In this document: piece by piece, positions 1 through 8,636 of the stretch
How the letters are laid out: each line of letters begins with the position of its first letter
Position numbering within the stretch: position 1 is the first letter of the stretch
The notes under the pieces: generated by a model
What the model was told of the DNA's origin: nothing
The model's database searches: none
Seen by the model: only the letters and a program-made list of their open reading frames with translations
Assembly (NCBI RefSeq): GCF_015714715.1
Contig: NZ_WAHS01000001.1
Location: 1,736,001-1,800,000 of the forward strand
DNA: 64,000 nt
Direction of reading: 5' to 3'
Source of the DNA: Aestuariivirga litoralis
Lineage (GTDB): Bacteria > Pseudomonadota > Alphaproteobacteria > Rhizobiales > Aestuariivirgaceae
Program-made: the position numbers and the translations under genes

Positions 1-295
1 CGAGAGCCAGAACCGGGGTCTTGGCCGATGAATCATTGCAAGACAAGGTGACCGCGTAAGTTTCACCAGCCCGCAAAGGCGAGATGATTTCGCAAGCCTG
101 CTTGATATGTATGGGAATGCGCGCGCCGAAGAGACTGCGCAACCAGGCCAGCACTTGTTCCTCCCCCAACAGCCGCATGATGAGGCCGGTGGGAATTTCC
201 GTGCCCGTCATGCCTATGGCGGTGCGATAGGCGGTGGCGTCCGTTTCGGAAATCGTGAAGTGCAAATCCAAGGCGTGGGCCTGCATGCGGAGCAC
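1..295 (-). CDS. Hotdog-fold (MaoC/FabZ-like) protein, partial
   Basis: Only the N-terminal 98 codons are inside the window; the 3' end lies to the left. The reading frame is open from a GTG at 295 (ATG at 286 is the alternative) to the window edge. AAGG lies 6 bases before the GTG, which favours it. The visible protein reads like a hotdog dehydratase or thioesterase: a start of the type ALDLHFTISETDATAYRTAI, a helical stretch (GLIMRLLGEEQVLAWLRSLF), then IKQACEIISPLRAGETYAV, typical of the strand region after the hotdog helix. It begins directly after the ketoacyl-ACP synthase stop, so it is translationally coupled to it, and a dehydratase step on the same acyl-ACP is the simplest role. The catalytic residues are not visible, so substrate and exact family are open. 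Confidence 0.5.
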   Translation of the reverse strand, partial: MLRMQAHALDLHFTISETDATAYRTAIGMTGTEIPTGLIMRLLGEEQVLAWLRSLFGARIPIHIKQACEIISPLRAGETYAVTLSCNDSSAKTPVLAL

Positions 296-296
296 C

Positions 297-1514
297 CTAG
301 ACCTTGCGGACCACCAGGCAGGAATTGATGCCGCCGAAGGCGAAGGAATTCGACATGGCTGCATTCATCTTGGTGGGCACGGCCTGGTTCGGCACCGGGT
401 TTGCGATGCAATGCGCATCGGCTTCCAGCCAATTGATGGTGGGCGGCGCCATCTGGCGGCGCAGCGCCTCGATGGTAACGATCAGCTCAATGGCCCCAGC
501 CGCACCCAGCGTGTGGCCATGCACAGGCTTGGTGGAAGAGACGGGCAATTGCGCCAATTGATCACCAAAGATTTCCTGCATCGCCAGGGTTTCGGTCTGG
601 TCATTCAGGATCGTGCCGGTGCCGTGGGCATTGAGGTAGCCAATGTCTTGCGGTGAGAGCCCCGCATCGATCAGCGCATTGCGCATGGCGCGCGCGCAGC
701 TTGCTGCATCGGGGCGCAGGATGTCAGCGGCATCGCTGGTGGTGCCGAAGCCTGCCAATTCGCAGATCGGCTCGCCACCGCGTTGCTTCAACGCGTCTTC
801 GGTTTCGATCAGCATGATCGCAGCACCTTCGCCCAGGATCATGCCGTCACGGCCCTTGGAAAACGGCCGGCATAAAGTGGGTGACATGACGCGCAGCGCC
901 TCCCAGGCACGAAAGCCCGTATGGGTGAGCAGCGCTTCGGTGCCGCCGACGATGGCGCGCCTGGCCATGCCAGAGCGGATGAGTGACAAGGCCACGCCAA
1001 TCGCCTGGCTGCTGGACGAGCATGCGCTGGACACACTGAAGGACGGGCCCTGGGCGCCATAAGCCATCGAGATATGCGAGGCCGACGCACTGGGCATCAC
1101 CTTGGGGATGGTGAAGGGATCTGACCTGCCGCCGGTTACAAAATGCTTGTGATATTCAACTTCCAAAGTGGCCAGCGCGCCGATACCGGTGCCCACAATC
1201 ACCGCCGCATCCTGGCCGAGGGGCATGCCTTCAGGCCACTTGGCCTGTTCCATGGCTTCCTTGGCCGCCAACAATCCGATGGTGGTGACAATGTCGACAT
1301 TGGACGATGTCGTCCGGCGCGGATTTTTTTCCAGAGGGATTTCCGGCAGGCTGGCCGCCGTCTTGATGAATTGCTGCTTGTTTTCACCAAAGGAAATCGG
1401 CCTTACGCCGGACTTACCTTCGAATACCGCATCCGCCAGTGCGGAAACACCCAGGCCCAATGCAGAAACAGCGCCCATGCCGCTGATGTAGACAGGCCTA
1501 TGCAGTGAGTTCAC
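297..1514 (-). CDS. Beta-ketoacyl-ACP synthase (KAS II/FabF family)
   Basis: A 405-residue thiolase-fold condensing enzyme that would extend an acyl chain on an acyl carrier protein with a malonyl unit. The Cys-His-His triad is complete: nucleophile Cys165 in SVSSACSSSSQA, one His in NAHGTGT and one in PVHGHTLGAAG, with the glycine-rich end NSFAFGGINS. Length fits FabF-type enzymes. The GTG start at 1514 overlaps the stop of the upstream ACP gene (GTGA), and the hotdog gene follows within 2 bases, so ACP, synthase and dehydratase look like one unit. This is probably not the housekeeping FabF, which normally sits with fabG and acpP. A dedicated role in a secondary acyl chain (sphingolipid, very-long-chain or polyene-like) is inferred from context only. 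Confidence 0.85.
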   Translation of the reverse strand: MNSLHRPVYISGMGAVSALGLGVSALADAVFEGKSGVRPISFGENKQQFIKTAASLPEIPLEKNPRRTTSSNVDIVTTIGLLAAKEAMEQAKWPEGMPLGQDAAVIVGTGIGALATLEVEYHKHFVTGGRSDPFTIPKVMPSASASHISMAYGAQGPSFSVSSACSSSSQAIGVALSLIRSGMARRAIVGGTEALLTHTGFRAWEALRVMSPTLCRPFSKGRDGMILGEGAAIMLIETEDALKQRGGEPICELAGFGTTSDAADILRPDAASCARAMRNALIDAGLSPQDIGYLNAHGTGTILNDQTETLAMQEIFGDQLAQLPVSSTKPVHGHTLGAAGAIELIVTIEALRRQMAPPTINWLEADAHCIANPVPNQAVPTKMNAAMSNSFAFGGINSCLVVRKV

Positions 1515-1774
1515 GCCGCACCAGGTTTGAGATGGGGTGCAATAGCGTCCATGAAGTCCTTCACCGTCTTGGCTTCAGACAGCGGGCCATCAATCGGGAT
1601 ATAGGCGCCGAATTGCTCTTCGATGGCCATCAGAATCATGACCATATCCGCCGATTTGATCCCCAGGCTTTCCAGCGTGGCATCGGGCGAAAGCTTGGAC
1701 GGATCAATCAACCCCTCCTTGGCCACGATCGCCATGATCTTTTCGACGGTTTCCTGATTGAGATTTTCGGCCAT
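1511..1774 (-). CDS. Specialised acyl carrier protein
   Basis: An 87-residue acyl carrier protein. The helix II region reads LESLGIKSADMVMILMAIEE and is followed by QFGAYIPID, the usual ACP layout. The serine that would carry 4'-phosphopantetheine is in GIKSADM, so the Asp-Ser-Leu signature of AcpP is replaced by Lys-Ser-Ala. This argues for a pathway-specific carrier that is not the general fatty-acid ACP. It lacks the longer C-terminus of rhizobial AcpXL. ATG at 1774. Its stop overlaps the ketoacyl synthase start by 4 bases. The upstream YghO-like acyltransferase gene, 106 bases away on the same strand, is a plausible user of the acyl-ACP. Confidence 0.85.
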   Translation of the reverse strand: MAENLNQETVEKIMAIVAKEGLIDPSKLSPDATLESLGIKSADMVMILMAIEEQFGAYIPIDGPLSEAKTVKDFMDAIAPHLKPGAA

Positions 1775-1880
1775 GAAATTTCCTTACCGCCCATGCCCAT
1801 GCAATGCAACCTTGCCATTTATTGGAAGCAATTTCATTTGGTTGAGCGGTTTAGTTCAATTCGGGCAGATTCGAACCGGG

Positions 1881-3098
1881 CTAAAGATCTTTCAGAAACA
1901 TGCGGAAGCGACGGGCCGGCTCGAATTCAAAGCGCTTCAGCATGGTATTGAGCGGGTCATTGTCTTCCAAAACCCAACCTGCTTCCAGCAGCACGCCGGC
2001 ATATTTGCCGCGGCGTTTCAGCACTTCTTCCACCAGCGCAATCGCAATGGCCATGCCGCGCACTGACTTGTTGTATTTCCGCGCTACGCCGAAAAGAATG
2101 ATGCGGCCCGATTTGAAACGGTGACGCAGCAGGCGCCAACCGAGCTTCATCCAGCCCCGGGGATTGGGCCGTGATCCCAGGCCGCGGAAAATTTCAAACA
2201 AGTTTGGAATGATGACCATCGCGCCCGCCGGCTTGCCGTCAATTTCCACAAAAATACAAGCATCAGCCGGCAACAGCGGCTTCACTGACTTTTCCAGGTC
2301 ATGAAGATCAATCGGATGCAAGGGTACGAAAAACTCGTTCTCGGACCAGGCATCATTATAGATATCGCAGATGAACTGGATATCGCGCTTGATATTGGGC
2401 TTGTCGAGGATGCGAATTTTGGCGTTGGCGCCCAATGCGCTTGCCGTTACGCGCCCGGCATAGCCACGATCTTTCGCGCCCTTTGTATCGAGCCGCCAAT
2501 TCAAGAGATCCTTGCGTGGCTTGTAACCGCTGGCTTCCACCAACTCGGCCAGATAGGGCGGGTGCCATGGTGTCATGATCATCCGCGGCACGTTCTGGCC
2601 TGAAATCATCAGGCCCGGCTCGCCATTCATGTGCAAGGTGCAGGGGCCGAAGACATGTTTGCAGCCTTTTTCCCTGAGCCAGGATTCAGCCGCCGCAAAC
2701 AAGGCTTTGGTGGCTTCCAGATCATCCGACACATCGAAGCAGCCGAACATGCCGGTTTTATCCGGCAGGCCGCGCGGTGTGTCAGGCGATATCTGGGCCG
2801 ATATGCGCCCCACAACTTTGCCATCACGCTTGGCCAGAAAATATTTCGCCTGGCCGGTTTGGAAGAATGTGCTCTTTTTGGGTGAAAGCGACATGTCCTG
2901 TTCCATGAACAAAGTGGGCTCGAAGCCCGGCATGTCACGATAAAGCAATGTGGGCGCGTCAATGAAGGCGGCCAGAGAAGCTTTGTCTTCCGCCGCCACG
3001 ATGACCAGATTTCCGCTCACCAACTGTCCGGATTTCACCGTGCCTCTAACCTGTCTATCCAACAATTCCCCCGGGGGCTCACTGACGTGGCTGACCAT
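1881..3098 (-). CDS. YghO/BcerS-family GNAT-fold N-acyltransferase
   Basis: A 405-residue protein of the E. coli YghO family, the family that includes the bacterial ceramide synthase bCerS of Caulobacter. Seen in the sequence: a GNAT-like segment (KYFLAKRDGKVVGRISAQI), then the family's typical region with HVFGPCTLHMNGEPGLMI and TPWHPPYLAELVEASGYKP, and a C-terminal GNAT-like half ending in FEPARRFRMFLKDL. No signal peptide or clear membrane span, so cytosolic or peripheral. The pairing with an ACP gene downstream fits an N-acyltransferase that takes an acyl-thioester. If it is bCerS, it acylates a sphingoid base. The partner enzymes serine palmitoyltransferase and CerR are not in the window, so the substrate is inferred. 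Many databases call such proteins GNAT acetyltransferases or dATP pyrophosphohydrolases. Confidence 0.65.
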   Translation of the reverse strand: MVSHVSEPPGELLDRQVRGTVKSGQLVSGNLVIVAAEDKASLAAFIDAPTLLYRDMPGFEPTLFMEQDMSLSPKKSTFFQTGQAKYFLAKRDGKVVGRISAQISPDTPRGLPDKTGMFGCFDVSDDLEATKALFAAAESWLREKGCKHVFGPCTLHMNGEPGLMISGQNVPRMIMTPWHPPYLAELVEASGYKPRKDLLNWRLDTKGAKDRGYAGRVTASALGANAKIRILDKPNIKRDIQFICDIYNDAWSENEFFVPLHPIDLHDLEKSVKPLLPADACIFVEIDGKPAGAMVIIPNLFEIFRGLGSRPNPRGWMKLGWRLLRHRFKSGRIILFGVARKYNKSVRGMAIAIALVEEVLKRRGKYAGVLLEAGWVLEDNDPLNTMLKRFEFEPARRFRMFLKDL

Positions 3099-3159
3099 AT
3101 CCTGTCATTTAGAGGCAGGGGAAGACGCAGGCAACCTACGTTTTGGTCAGGTGACAATG

Positions 3160-5550
3160 TCACTCGCCATAGGGAATCCAGATATTCTTCACCTGCGTGG
3201 CGCGGCGCAGATATTCAGCGCCTTGAGCCTGACCGGCATCATACCAGTCGGTGCGGGTGCCATTGCTGACCCAGGTGGGTTTCAGGTTTCCTGCCGAGGC
3301 TTTCTCAACGGCGGCACTGCCTGCCGCATCGCCATGGTACCAAAGGGCTGCGATCTCATCGTGATCGGCCATGGTCTTGGCCAGTTCATCGCGCGCACCG
3401 GTGATGATGTTGAACGCACCATCCGGCACGTCAGACGTGTCCAGCACCTGGTAGAAATCGGTGACCACCAGTGGCTGGGCTTGCGAAGGGACCAGCACGA
3501 TACGGTTTCCCATGGCGAGCGCGGGCATAGCGAGCGAGATCATGGATAGCAAAGGCGCTTCGGTGGGGCAGACGAGGCCGACCACACCGTAAGGCTCGTT
3601 GAAGGCCAACGTGGTTTGGCGCTTGGCATTGGTGGAGTGGATGCGGCCATCATACTTGTCGGCCTGCGCGGCGTAATAGAAGATGCGCTGCAGTGAAGCA
3701 TCGACTTCACGCTTGGCATCACGCGCTGAAGCGCCGCCTTCAACCAGGCGCTTGGCAAACTCATCGGCGCGGGCACCGAGATTCTCAGCGATGAAATAAA
3801 GCACCTGCGCGCGGTTGTGGGCGGAGGCTGATGACCAGCCAGTGGCCTTGATCGCGGCTTCCACTGCGTTGCGGACATCCTTGCGGTTGCCGAGGCCGGC
3901 TTGGCCAATGACTTTGCCCTTGGCATTGGTGACCGAGTAGGAATAGCCACTGTCGGGGCGGGCCTGCTTGCCGCCGATGTAAAGCTTCGATGTGCGGTCA
4001 ATGCCGCTGCTGGCGGCTTGCGCGGGCGCGGTGATGGCGGAAAGGGCGATAGCCTTTTCGGCCTTCGCTGCGGGGGCATTCTTGATCCAATCGGCGATCA
4101 GATATTCGTAAAGGCCTTCGCGGCCACCTTCGCGGCCGAAGCCGGATTCCTTGTAGCCGCCGAAACCTGCGGCTGCGTCGAAATTATTGGTGCAGTTGAT
4201 CCACACCACACCGGCCTTCATGCGGGCGCCTGCTTCCAAAGCGACATTTATGTTCTCTGACCAGATCGACGCGGCCAGGCCATAGCGGGTGTGATTGGCC
4301 AACATGGCGGCCTCATCCGCAGTGCGGAAGCTCATGGCGGAAATGACGGGGCCGAAAATCTCTTCGCTCATCACGGTCGACGATGTATCGACATCGAGGA
4401 ACAGCGAGGGCGCGAAATAGTTGCCCTTCTCCGGGATCGGGCATGGGGCAGACACTAGCGTACCGCCTTCGGCTCTGCCCTTGTTCACCAGCTCGGTCAC
4501 GCGAGCGAGTTGCACAGGGTCCACCAGCGGGCCCATGTCGTTCGACTTGTCGAGCGGATCACCAACGCGCAGGGATTCCATGCGTTTGCGCAGGCGCTTG
4601 ATGAATGGGTCATAGACGCTTTCCTGCACCAGCAGGCGCGTACCTGCACAGCAGACCTGGCCCTGATTGAACCATACGGCATCGACCACGCCTTCAACCG
4701 CAGCGTCGAGATCAGCGTCATCGAATACAATGAAAGGCGATTTGCCACCGAGTTCGAGTGAGAGCTTCTTGCCGGAGCCCGCCGTTTGCTTGCGAATGAT
4801 CTTGCCGACTTCGGTTGAACCGGTGAAGGCGATCTTGTTCACATCCTTGTGCGCCGAAAGGGCCGCACCGGTTTCACCATCGCCCGTGACGATGTTGACC
4901 ACGCCGGGCGGCAGGCCTGCTTCGCTGCAGATTTCAGCGAACGCCAAAGCAGTAAGTGGCGTGAATTCGGCGGGCTTCAACACCACCGTGTTGCCAGCGG
5001 CGAGTGCGGGGGCGATTTTCCACGCCAGCATGAGCAGCGGGAAATTCCACGGGATGATCTGGCCGCAGACGCCGAGCGGGCCATAGCCCTTGAATTCGGT
5101 GTCGATGAGCTGGGCCCAGCCGGCGTGATGATAGAAATGCCGGGCGACGAGTGGAATGTCGATATCGCGGCTTTCGCGGATGGTCTTGCCGTTGTCCATG
5201 GTTTCCAGCACGGCGAGGAAACGCTCGCGTTTCTGGATGTGGCGGGCCAGTGCATAGAGATGCTTGCCGCGCTCGAAGCCCGAGAGTGCGCTCCAGCCCT
5301 TGAAGGCCTTGCGGGCGGCGGCCACGGCGACATCGACATCAGCCGCGGAGCCATTGGCCGTGCTGGCCAGTTTTTCCATGTTGGCGGGATTGAAGACTTC
5401 GATGGTCTTACCCTTGGAGGCTGTGAAAGCGCCGTTGACGAAATGGCCGAAGCCCTTCGCATGCGCGGCCAGCCATTCCTTCACGTGGGAATTGGATTCC
5501 GGCGCCGGGCCGTAATCCATGGATTCGAGAACGTCATTCACTGTGGTCAT
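3160..5550 (-). CDS. ALDH16-type double-domain aldehyde dehydrogenase
   Basis: A 796-residue NAD(P)-dependent aldehyde dehydrogenase. Residues about 35-490 form a complete catalytic unit: PWNFPLLMLAWKIAPALAAG, the general base Glu266 in SLELGGKSPF and the nucleophile Cys300 in NQGQVCCAGTR. From about 515 a second aldehyde dehydrogenase unit starts (KLYIGGKQARPDSGYSYSV) but stops near residue 796 without a second nucleophile motif. This two-unit plan with one dead, shortened copy is that of the ALDH16 family. The gene follows deoC by 9 bases on the same strand. DeoC releases acetaldehyde, so oxidation of that aldehyde (to acetate, given the absence of a CoA-dependent signature) is the likely job. 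Family assignment is firm, substrate inferred. Confidence 0.85.
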   Translation of the reverse strand: MTTVNDVLESMDYGPAPESNSHVKEWLAAHAKGFGHFVNGAFTASKGKTIEVFNPANMEKLASTANGSAADVDVAVAAARKAFKGWSALSGFERGKHLYALARHIQKRERFLAVLETMDNGKTIRESRDIDIPLVARHFYHHAGWAQLIDTEFKGYGPLGVCGQIIPWNFPLLMLAWKIAPALAAGNTVVLKPAEFTPLTALAFAEICSEAGLPPGVVNIVTGDGETGAALSAHKDVNKIAFTGSTEVGKIIRKQTAGSGKKLSLELGGKSPFIVFDDADLDAAVEGVVDAVWFNQGQVCCAGTRLLVQESVYDPFIKRLRKRMESLRVGDPLDKSNDMGPLVDPVQLARVTELVNKGRAEGGTLVSAPCPIPEKGNYFAPSLFLDVDTSSTVMSEEIFGPVISAMSFRTADEAAMLANHTRYGLAASIWSENINVALEAGARMKAGVVWINCTNNFDAAAGFGGYKESGFGREGGREGLYEYLIADWIKNAPAAKAEKAIALSAITAPAQAASSGIDRTSKLYIGGKQARPDSGYSYSVTNAKGKVIGQAGLGNRKDVRNAVEAAIKATGWSSASAHNRAQVLYFIAENLGARADEFAKRLVEGGASARDAKREVDASLQRIFYYAAQADKYDGRIHSTNAKRQTTLAFNEPYGVVGLVCPTEAPLLSMISLAMPALAMGNRIVLVPSQAQPLVVTDFYQVLDTSDVPDGAFNIITGARDELAKTMADHDEIAALWYHGDAAGSAAVEKASAGNLKPTWVSNGTRTDWYDAGQAQGAEYLRRATQVKNIWIPYGE

Positions 5551-5559
5551 GGATCAGCC

Positions 5560-6549
5560 TCAAGCAACGGGATGGTGCGACAGGGCGGAGTAACGGCCCG
5601 TCACGAAATGTTCGAGCTGGCGCTCAATATCGGCCAGCATGGAGGATGCGCCCAAACGGAAGAGATCAGGCTCCAGCCAGCGGCGGCCCAGTTCTTCTTT
5701 CATCAGGATCAGCCAGTTCATCGCATCCTTGGCGCTCTTCAAGCCGCCAGCGGGTTTGAAGCCGATCTTGTGGCCGGTGAGATCTTCATAATCCCTCAGT
5801 GCACGGATCATGGTGAGCGAGACTGGCAAAGTGGCGTTCACGTCTTCCTTGCCAGTCGAAGTCTTGATGAAATCGCTGCCCGCCTGCATCGCCACCATCG
5901 AGGCCTTGTAGACATTGCGCAGCGTCTTCAAATCGCCAGTGGCCAGAATGGCTTTCATGTGCGCCGGGCCGCAGGCTTCGCGCATCGCGGCCACTTCGTC
6001 ATAAAGCGCCGACCATTCCTGCCGCAGCACTTGCGCGCGGTGGATCACGATATCGATTTCAGCCGCACCTTCGTCCACGGCATACCTGATCTCTGCCAGG
6101 CGCATGGAAAGCGGCGTGAGGCCGGCGGGAAAGCCCGTGGCCACGGAAGCCACCGGAATGCCAGAGCCCTGCAGCGCCTTCACCGCATGCGGCACCATTG
6201 TAGGATAAACGCAGACGGCGCCGACCTTCGGCATTTCCTTCAGGCCCAGAGACCGCACAATATCATCGCGCATCGGGCGCATGGCCTTGGCGCACAGCCT
6301 GTGCACACGGCCCGGTGTATCGTCCCCCGCCAATGTGGTGAGATCGATGCATTGCAGGGCCTTGATCAGCCAGGCAGCCTGATATTCCTTCTTCACCGTG
6401 CGGCGCTTGGTGAGGCTGTCGGCCCGGCGCTCGGCGGCGCTGGTATTGACCTGCTGGGCTTCAAACCATTCCAGCGTGAGGGGCGTGCCGGGATTGCGCG
6501 GCAAGGCATTGTGGCCTGCCCCATGCGGCTTGGCTTGCGTGTCCAACAT
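5560..6549 (-). CDS. deoC: Deoxyribose-phosphate aldolase
   Basis: A 329-residue class I aldolase that splits 2-deoxyribose 5-phosphate into glyceraldehyde 3-phosphate and acetaldehyde in deoxynucleoside salvage. The Schiff-base lysine is Lys229 in SDFIKTSTGK and the second active-site lysine is Lys265 in IGFKPAGGLK; ASVATGFPAG is the usual phosphate-side strand motif. The protein has an N-terminal extension of about 60 residues compared with the short (about 220-260) bacterial enzymes, as in the long DeoC group. GAGG sits 5 bases before the ATG. First gene of the deoC-aldehyde dehydrogenase pair, and divergent from ccmF across a 116-base gap. Confidence 0.93.
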   Translation of the reverse strand: MLDTQAKPHGAGHNALPRNPGTPLTLEWFEAQQVNTSAAERRADSLTKRRTVKKEYQAAWLIKALQCIDLTTLAGDDTPGRVHRLCAKAMRPMRDDIVRSLGLKEMPKVGAVCVYPTMVPHAVKALQGSGIPVASVATGFPAGLTPLSMRLAEIRYAVDEGAAEIDIVIHRAQVLRQEWSALYDEVAAMREACGPAHMKAILATGDLKTLRNVYKASMVAMQAGSDFIKTSTGKEDVNATLPVSLTMIRALRDYEDLTGHKIGFKPAGGLKSAKDAMNWLILMKEELGRRWLEPDLFRLGASSMLADIERQLEHFVTGRYSALSHHPVA

Positions 6550-6665
6550 CTCACACCTCTACTTTGCTTTAAACTTGGCCGCTTCTAGCCTATTTTATTC
6601 CCGGAAAGAAGGCGCGGCCAAGTGTCCACTCGCTTTCATGGTATAACCCTCGCAATGAGGTTCGC

Positions 6666-8636
6666 ATGATCCCTGAACTCGGCCATTTTGCCCTGATCCT
6701 GGCTTTGATGACCAGCCTGGTGCAGGCCAGCCTGCCGCTGGTGGGTGCGGCGCGGCAGGACCGTTCGCTGATGGCGCTGGCCAGCTTTGCGGCGGTGACT
6801 TCGTTCCTGCTGGTGGGCTTTGCCTTTGCGGCGCTGGCCTTTGCTTTCATGAGTGATGATTTCAGCGTGCAATTGGTGGCGGCCAATTCGCAGACGGCCA
6901 AGCCGCTGATTTACAAACTGACCGGCGTGTGGGCCAATCATGAAGGCTCGATGATGCTGTGGGTGTTGATCCTTGTCATCTTCGCGGCGCTGATTGCGAG
7001 CTTTGGCAGCAACTTGCCTGCGCCGTTGAAAGCACGCGTGCTGGCCGTGCAGGGCATGATTGCTTCGGCGTTTCTGGCGTTTTCGATTTTCACATCCAAT
7101 CCATTTGCTCGGCTGGCCAATGCGCCAATCGAAGGCAATGGCATGAACCCGCTGTTGCAGGACCCTGGATTGGCCATTCATCCGCCCTGCCTTTACATGG
7201 GTTATGTGGGTTTCTCGGTGGCTTTTGCCTTTGCGGTGGCTGCACTGATTGAAGGCAAGGTCGATGCCGCCTGGGCGCGCTGGGTGCGGCCCTGGGTGCT
7301 GCTGGCCTGGTGTTTCCTCACCCTCGGCATCACGCTGGGCTCGTTCTGGGCCTATTATATTCTGGGCTGGGGCGGCTGGTGGTTCTGGGACCCGGTGGAG
7401 AATGTGTCGCTGATGCCCTGGCTGCTGGGCACGGCTCTTTTGCATTCGGCTTTAGTGGTGGAGCGGCGGCATGCGCTGGTGGGCTGGACGCTGCTGCTGG
7501 CTATCCTGACATTCTCGCTGAGCCTTGTCGGCACCTTCGTGGTGCGCTCCGGCGTGCTGACTTCGGTGCACAGCTTTGCCACTGATCCGGGGCGCGGGCT
7601 TTTCATCCTGCTGATCATCTTTGGCTTCACCGGAGGCGCGCTGCTGCTTTATGCGCTGCGCATCCCGCAGGTGAAAAAGGGCGTGCCCTTCGGCATCGTG
7701 AGCCGCGAGGCCGGGCTGCTGCTGAACAATGTGTTTCTGGTGGTGGCAACTTCCACGGTGTTTTTCGGGACGTTCTGGCCGCTGGTGATTGACCTGATGG
7801 GCGATGATAAGATTTCTGTCGGGGTGCCATATTATAACCTTACTTTTGTGCCTTTATTCCTACCAGTTCTTGTAACGATGGTGGTTGGTCCATTCATGAA
7901 ATGGAAGAAGGATAATCTCAAAACTGCACTGGCTGGTTTGAACTGGCCGCTGGTGATTGCAATGGCCGTGCTTCTGCTGGTTGCGGTGATGAATTTCGGT
8001 GCGCATCTGATGACGGCTTTGGGCATTGGCCTCGCCGCTTGGATCATTGTCGGTTCGGTTTGGGTGCTGGTGAAGCGGGTGAAGAACTGGCGCGATGTGA
8101 GGAATACACCGCGTGCCTATTTCGGGCTGGTGCTGGGGCATATGGGCCTTGGCATGGTGTTGCTGGCGATCACTGTGGTGACCACCTGGCAGCAGGAAAA
8201 TATCCTGTCGATGAAGGTGGGGGATCAGACCCGCATTGGCTCCACTGAGGTGAAGCTGGCCAAGATCGAGACGGTGCCCGGCCCGAATTATAAGGCGGAG
8301 CGCGGCACGTTCGAGCTGGCGCAAGGCGGCAATGTGTTCCGCATCATGACAGCCGAGCGCCGTATGTATCCGCTGCAGCAACAGCAGACCAACCAGACGG
8401 GCATTCATACCAATCTGATTTCCAACACCTATATCGCGCTGGGCGATGCGGATGGCAAAGGCGGCTGGACGGTGCGGCTGTATTATCACCCGATGGCCCC
8501 GTTCCTGTGGATCGGTGGCTTCATCATGGCACTGGGCGGGTTTGTCTCGCTGTCTGACCGGCGCTTCCGTGTGGGCGTGGCGCAGAAGGCGCGTGGCGCC
8601 GTTGTGCCTGCAAGCTTGCAGGGGGCGACATCATGA
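6666..8636 (+). CDS. ccmF: Cytochrome c heme lyase subunit CcmF/CycK
   Basis: A 656-residue polytopic inner-membrane protein of the cytochrome c maturation (system I) heme lyase. It carries the heme-handling WWD motif (LGWGGWWFWDPVENVSLMPW) and conserved periplasmic-facing histidines, for example in HEGSMMLWVLIL and HSFATDPGRG, on a background of many hydrophobic segments. The product passes heme from holo-CcmE to apocytochrome c together with CcmH and CcmI. The ATG at 6666 is preferred because the upstream ATG at 6655 is out of frame. It starts a four-gene operon with 4-base overlaps (ccmFGHI). ccmE, usually just upstream in relatives, is not here and must be elsewhere. A possible -10 (TATAAC) lies at 6642-6647. 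Confidence 0.96.
   Translation: MIPELGHFALILALMTSLVQASLPLVGAARQDRSLMALASFAAVTSFLLVGFAFAALAFAFMSDDFSVQLVAANSQTAKPLIYKLTGVWANHEGSMMLWVLILVIFAALIASFGSNLPAPLKARVLAVQGMIASAFLAFSIFTSNPFARLANAPIEGNGMNPLLQDPGLAIHPPCLYMGYVGFSVAFAFAVAALIEGKVDAAWARWVRPWVLLAWCFLTLGITLGSFWAYYILGWGGWWFWDPVENVSLMPWLLGTALLHSALVVERRHALVGWTLLLAILTFSLSLVGTFVVRSGVLTSVHSFATDPGRGLFILLIIFGFTGGALLLYALRIPQVKKGVPFGIVSREAGLLLNNVFLVVATSTVFFGTFWPLVIDLMGDDKISVGVPYYNLTFVPLFLPVLVTMVVGPFMKWKKDNLKTALAGLNWPLVIAMAVLLLVAVMNFGAHLMTALGIGLAAWIIVGSVWVLVKRVKNWRDVRNTPRAYFGLVLGHMGLGMVLLAITVVTTWQQENILSMKVGDQTRIGSTEVKLAKIETVPGPNYKAERGTFELAQGGNVFRIMTAERRMYPLQQQQTNQTGIHTNLISNTYIALGDADGKGGWTVRLYYHPMAPFLWIGGFIMALGGFVSLSDRRFRVGVAQKARGAVVPASLQGATS

Noticed and set aside
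4849-6588. 579-codon open frame on the plus strand opposite the aldehyde dehydrogenase and deoC
   Set aside because: Its translation is rich in His, Gly, Arg and Gln with no domain; it mirrors two well-supported genes. High GC leaves long antisense frames.
6636-7445. Minus-strand 269-codon frame opposite ccmF as a separate gene
   Set aside because: No motif, fully antisense to a strongly conserved membrane protein.
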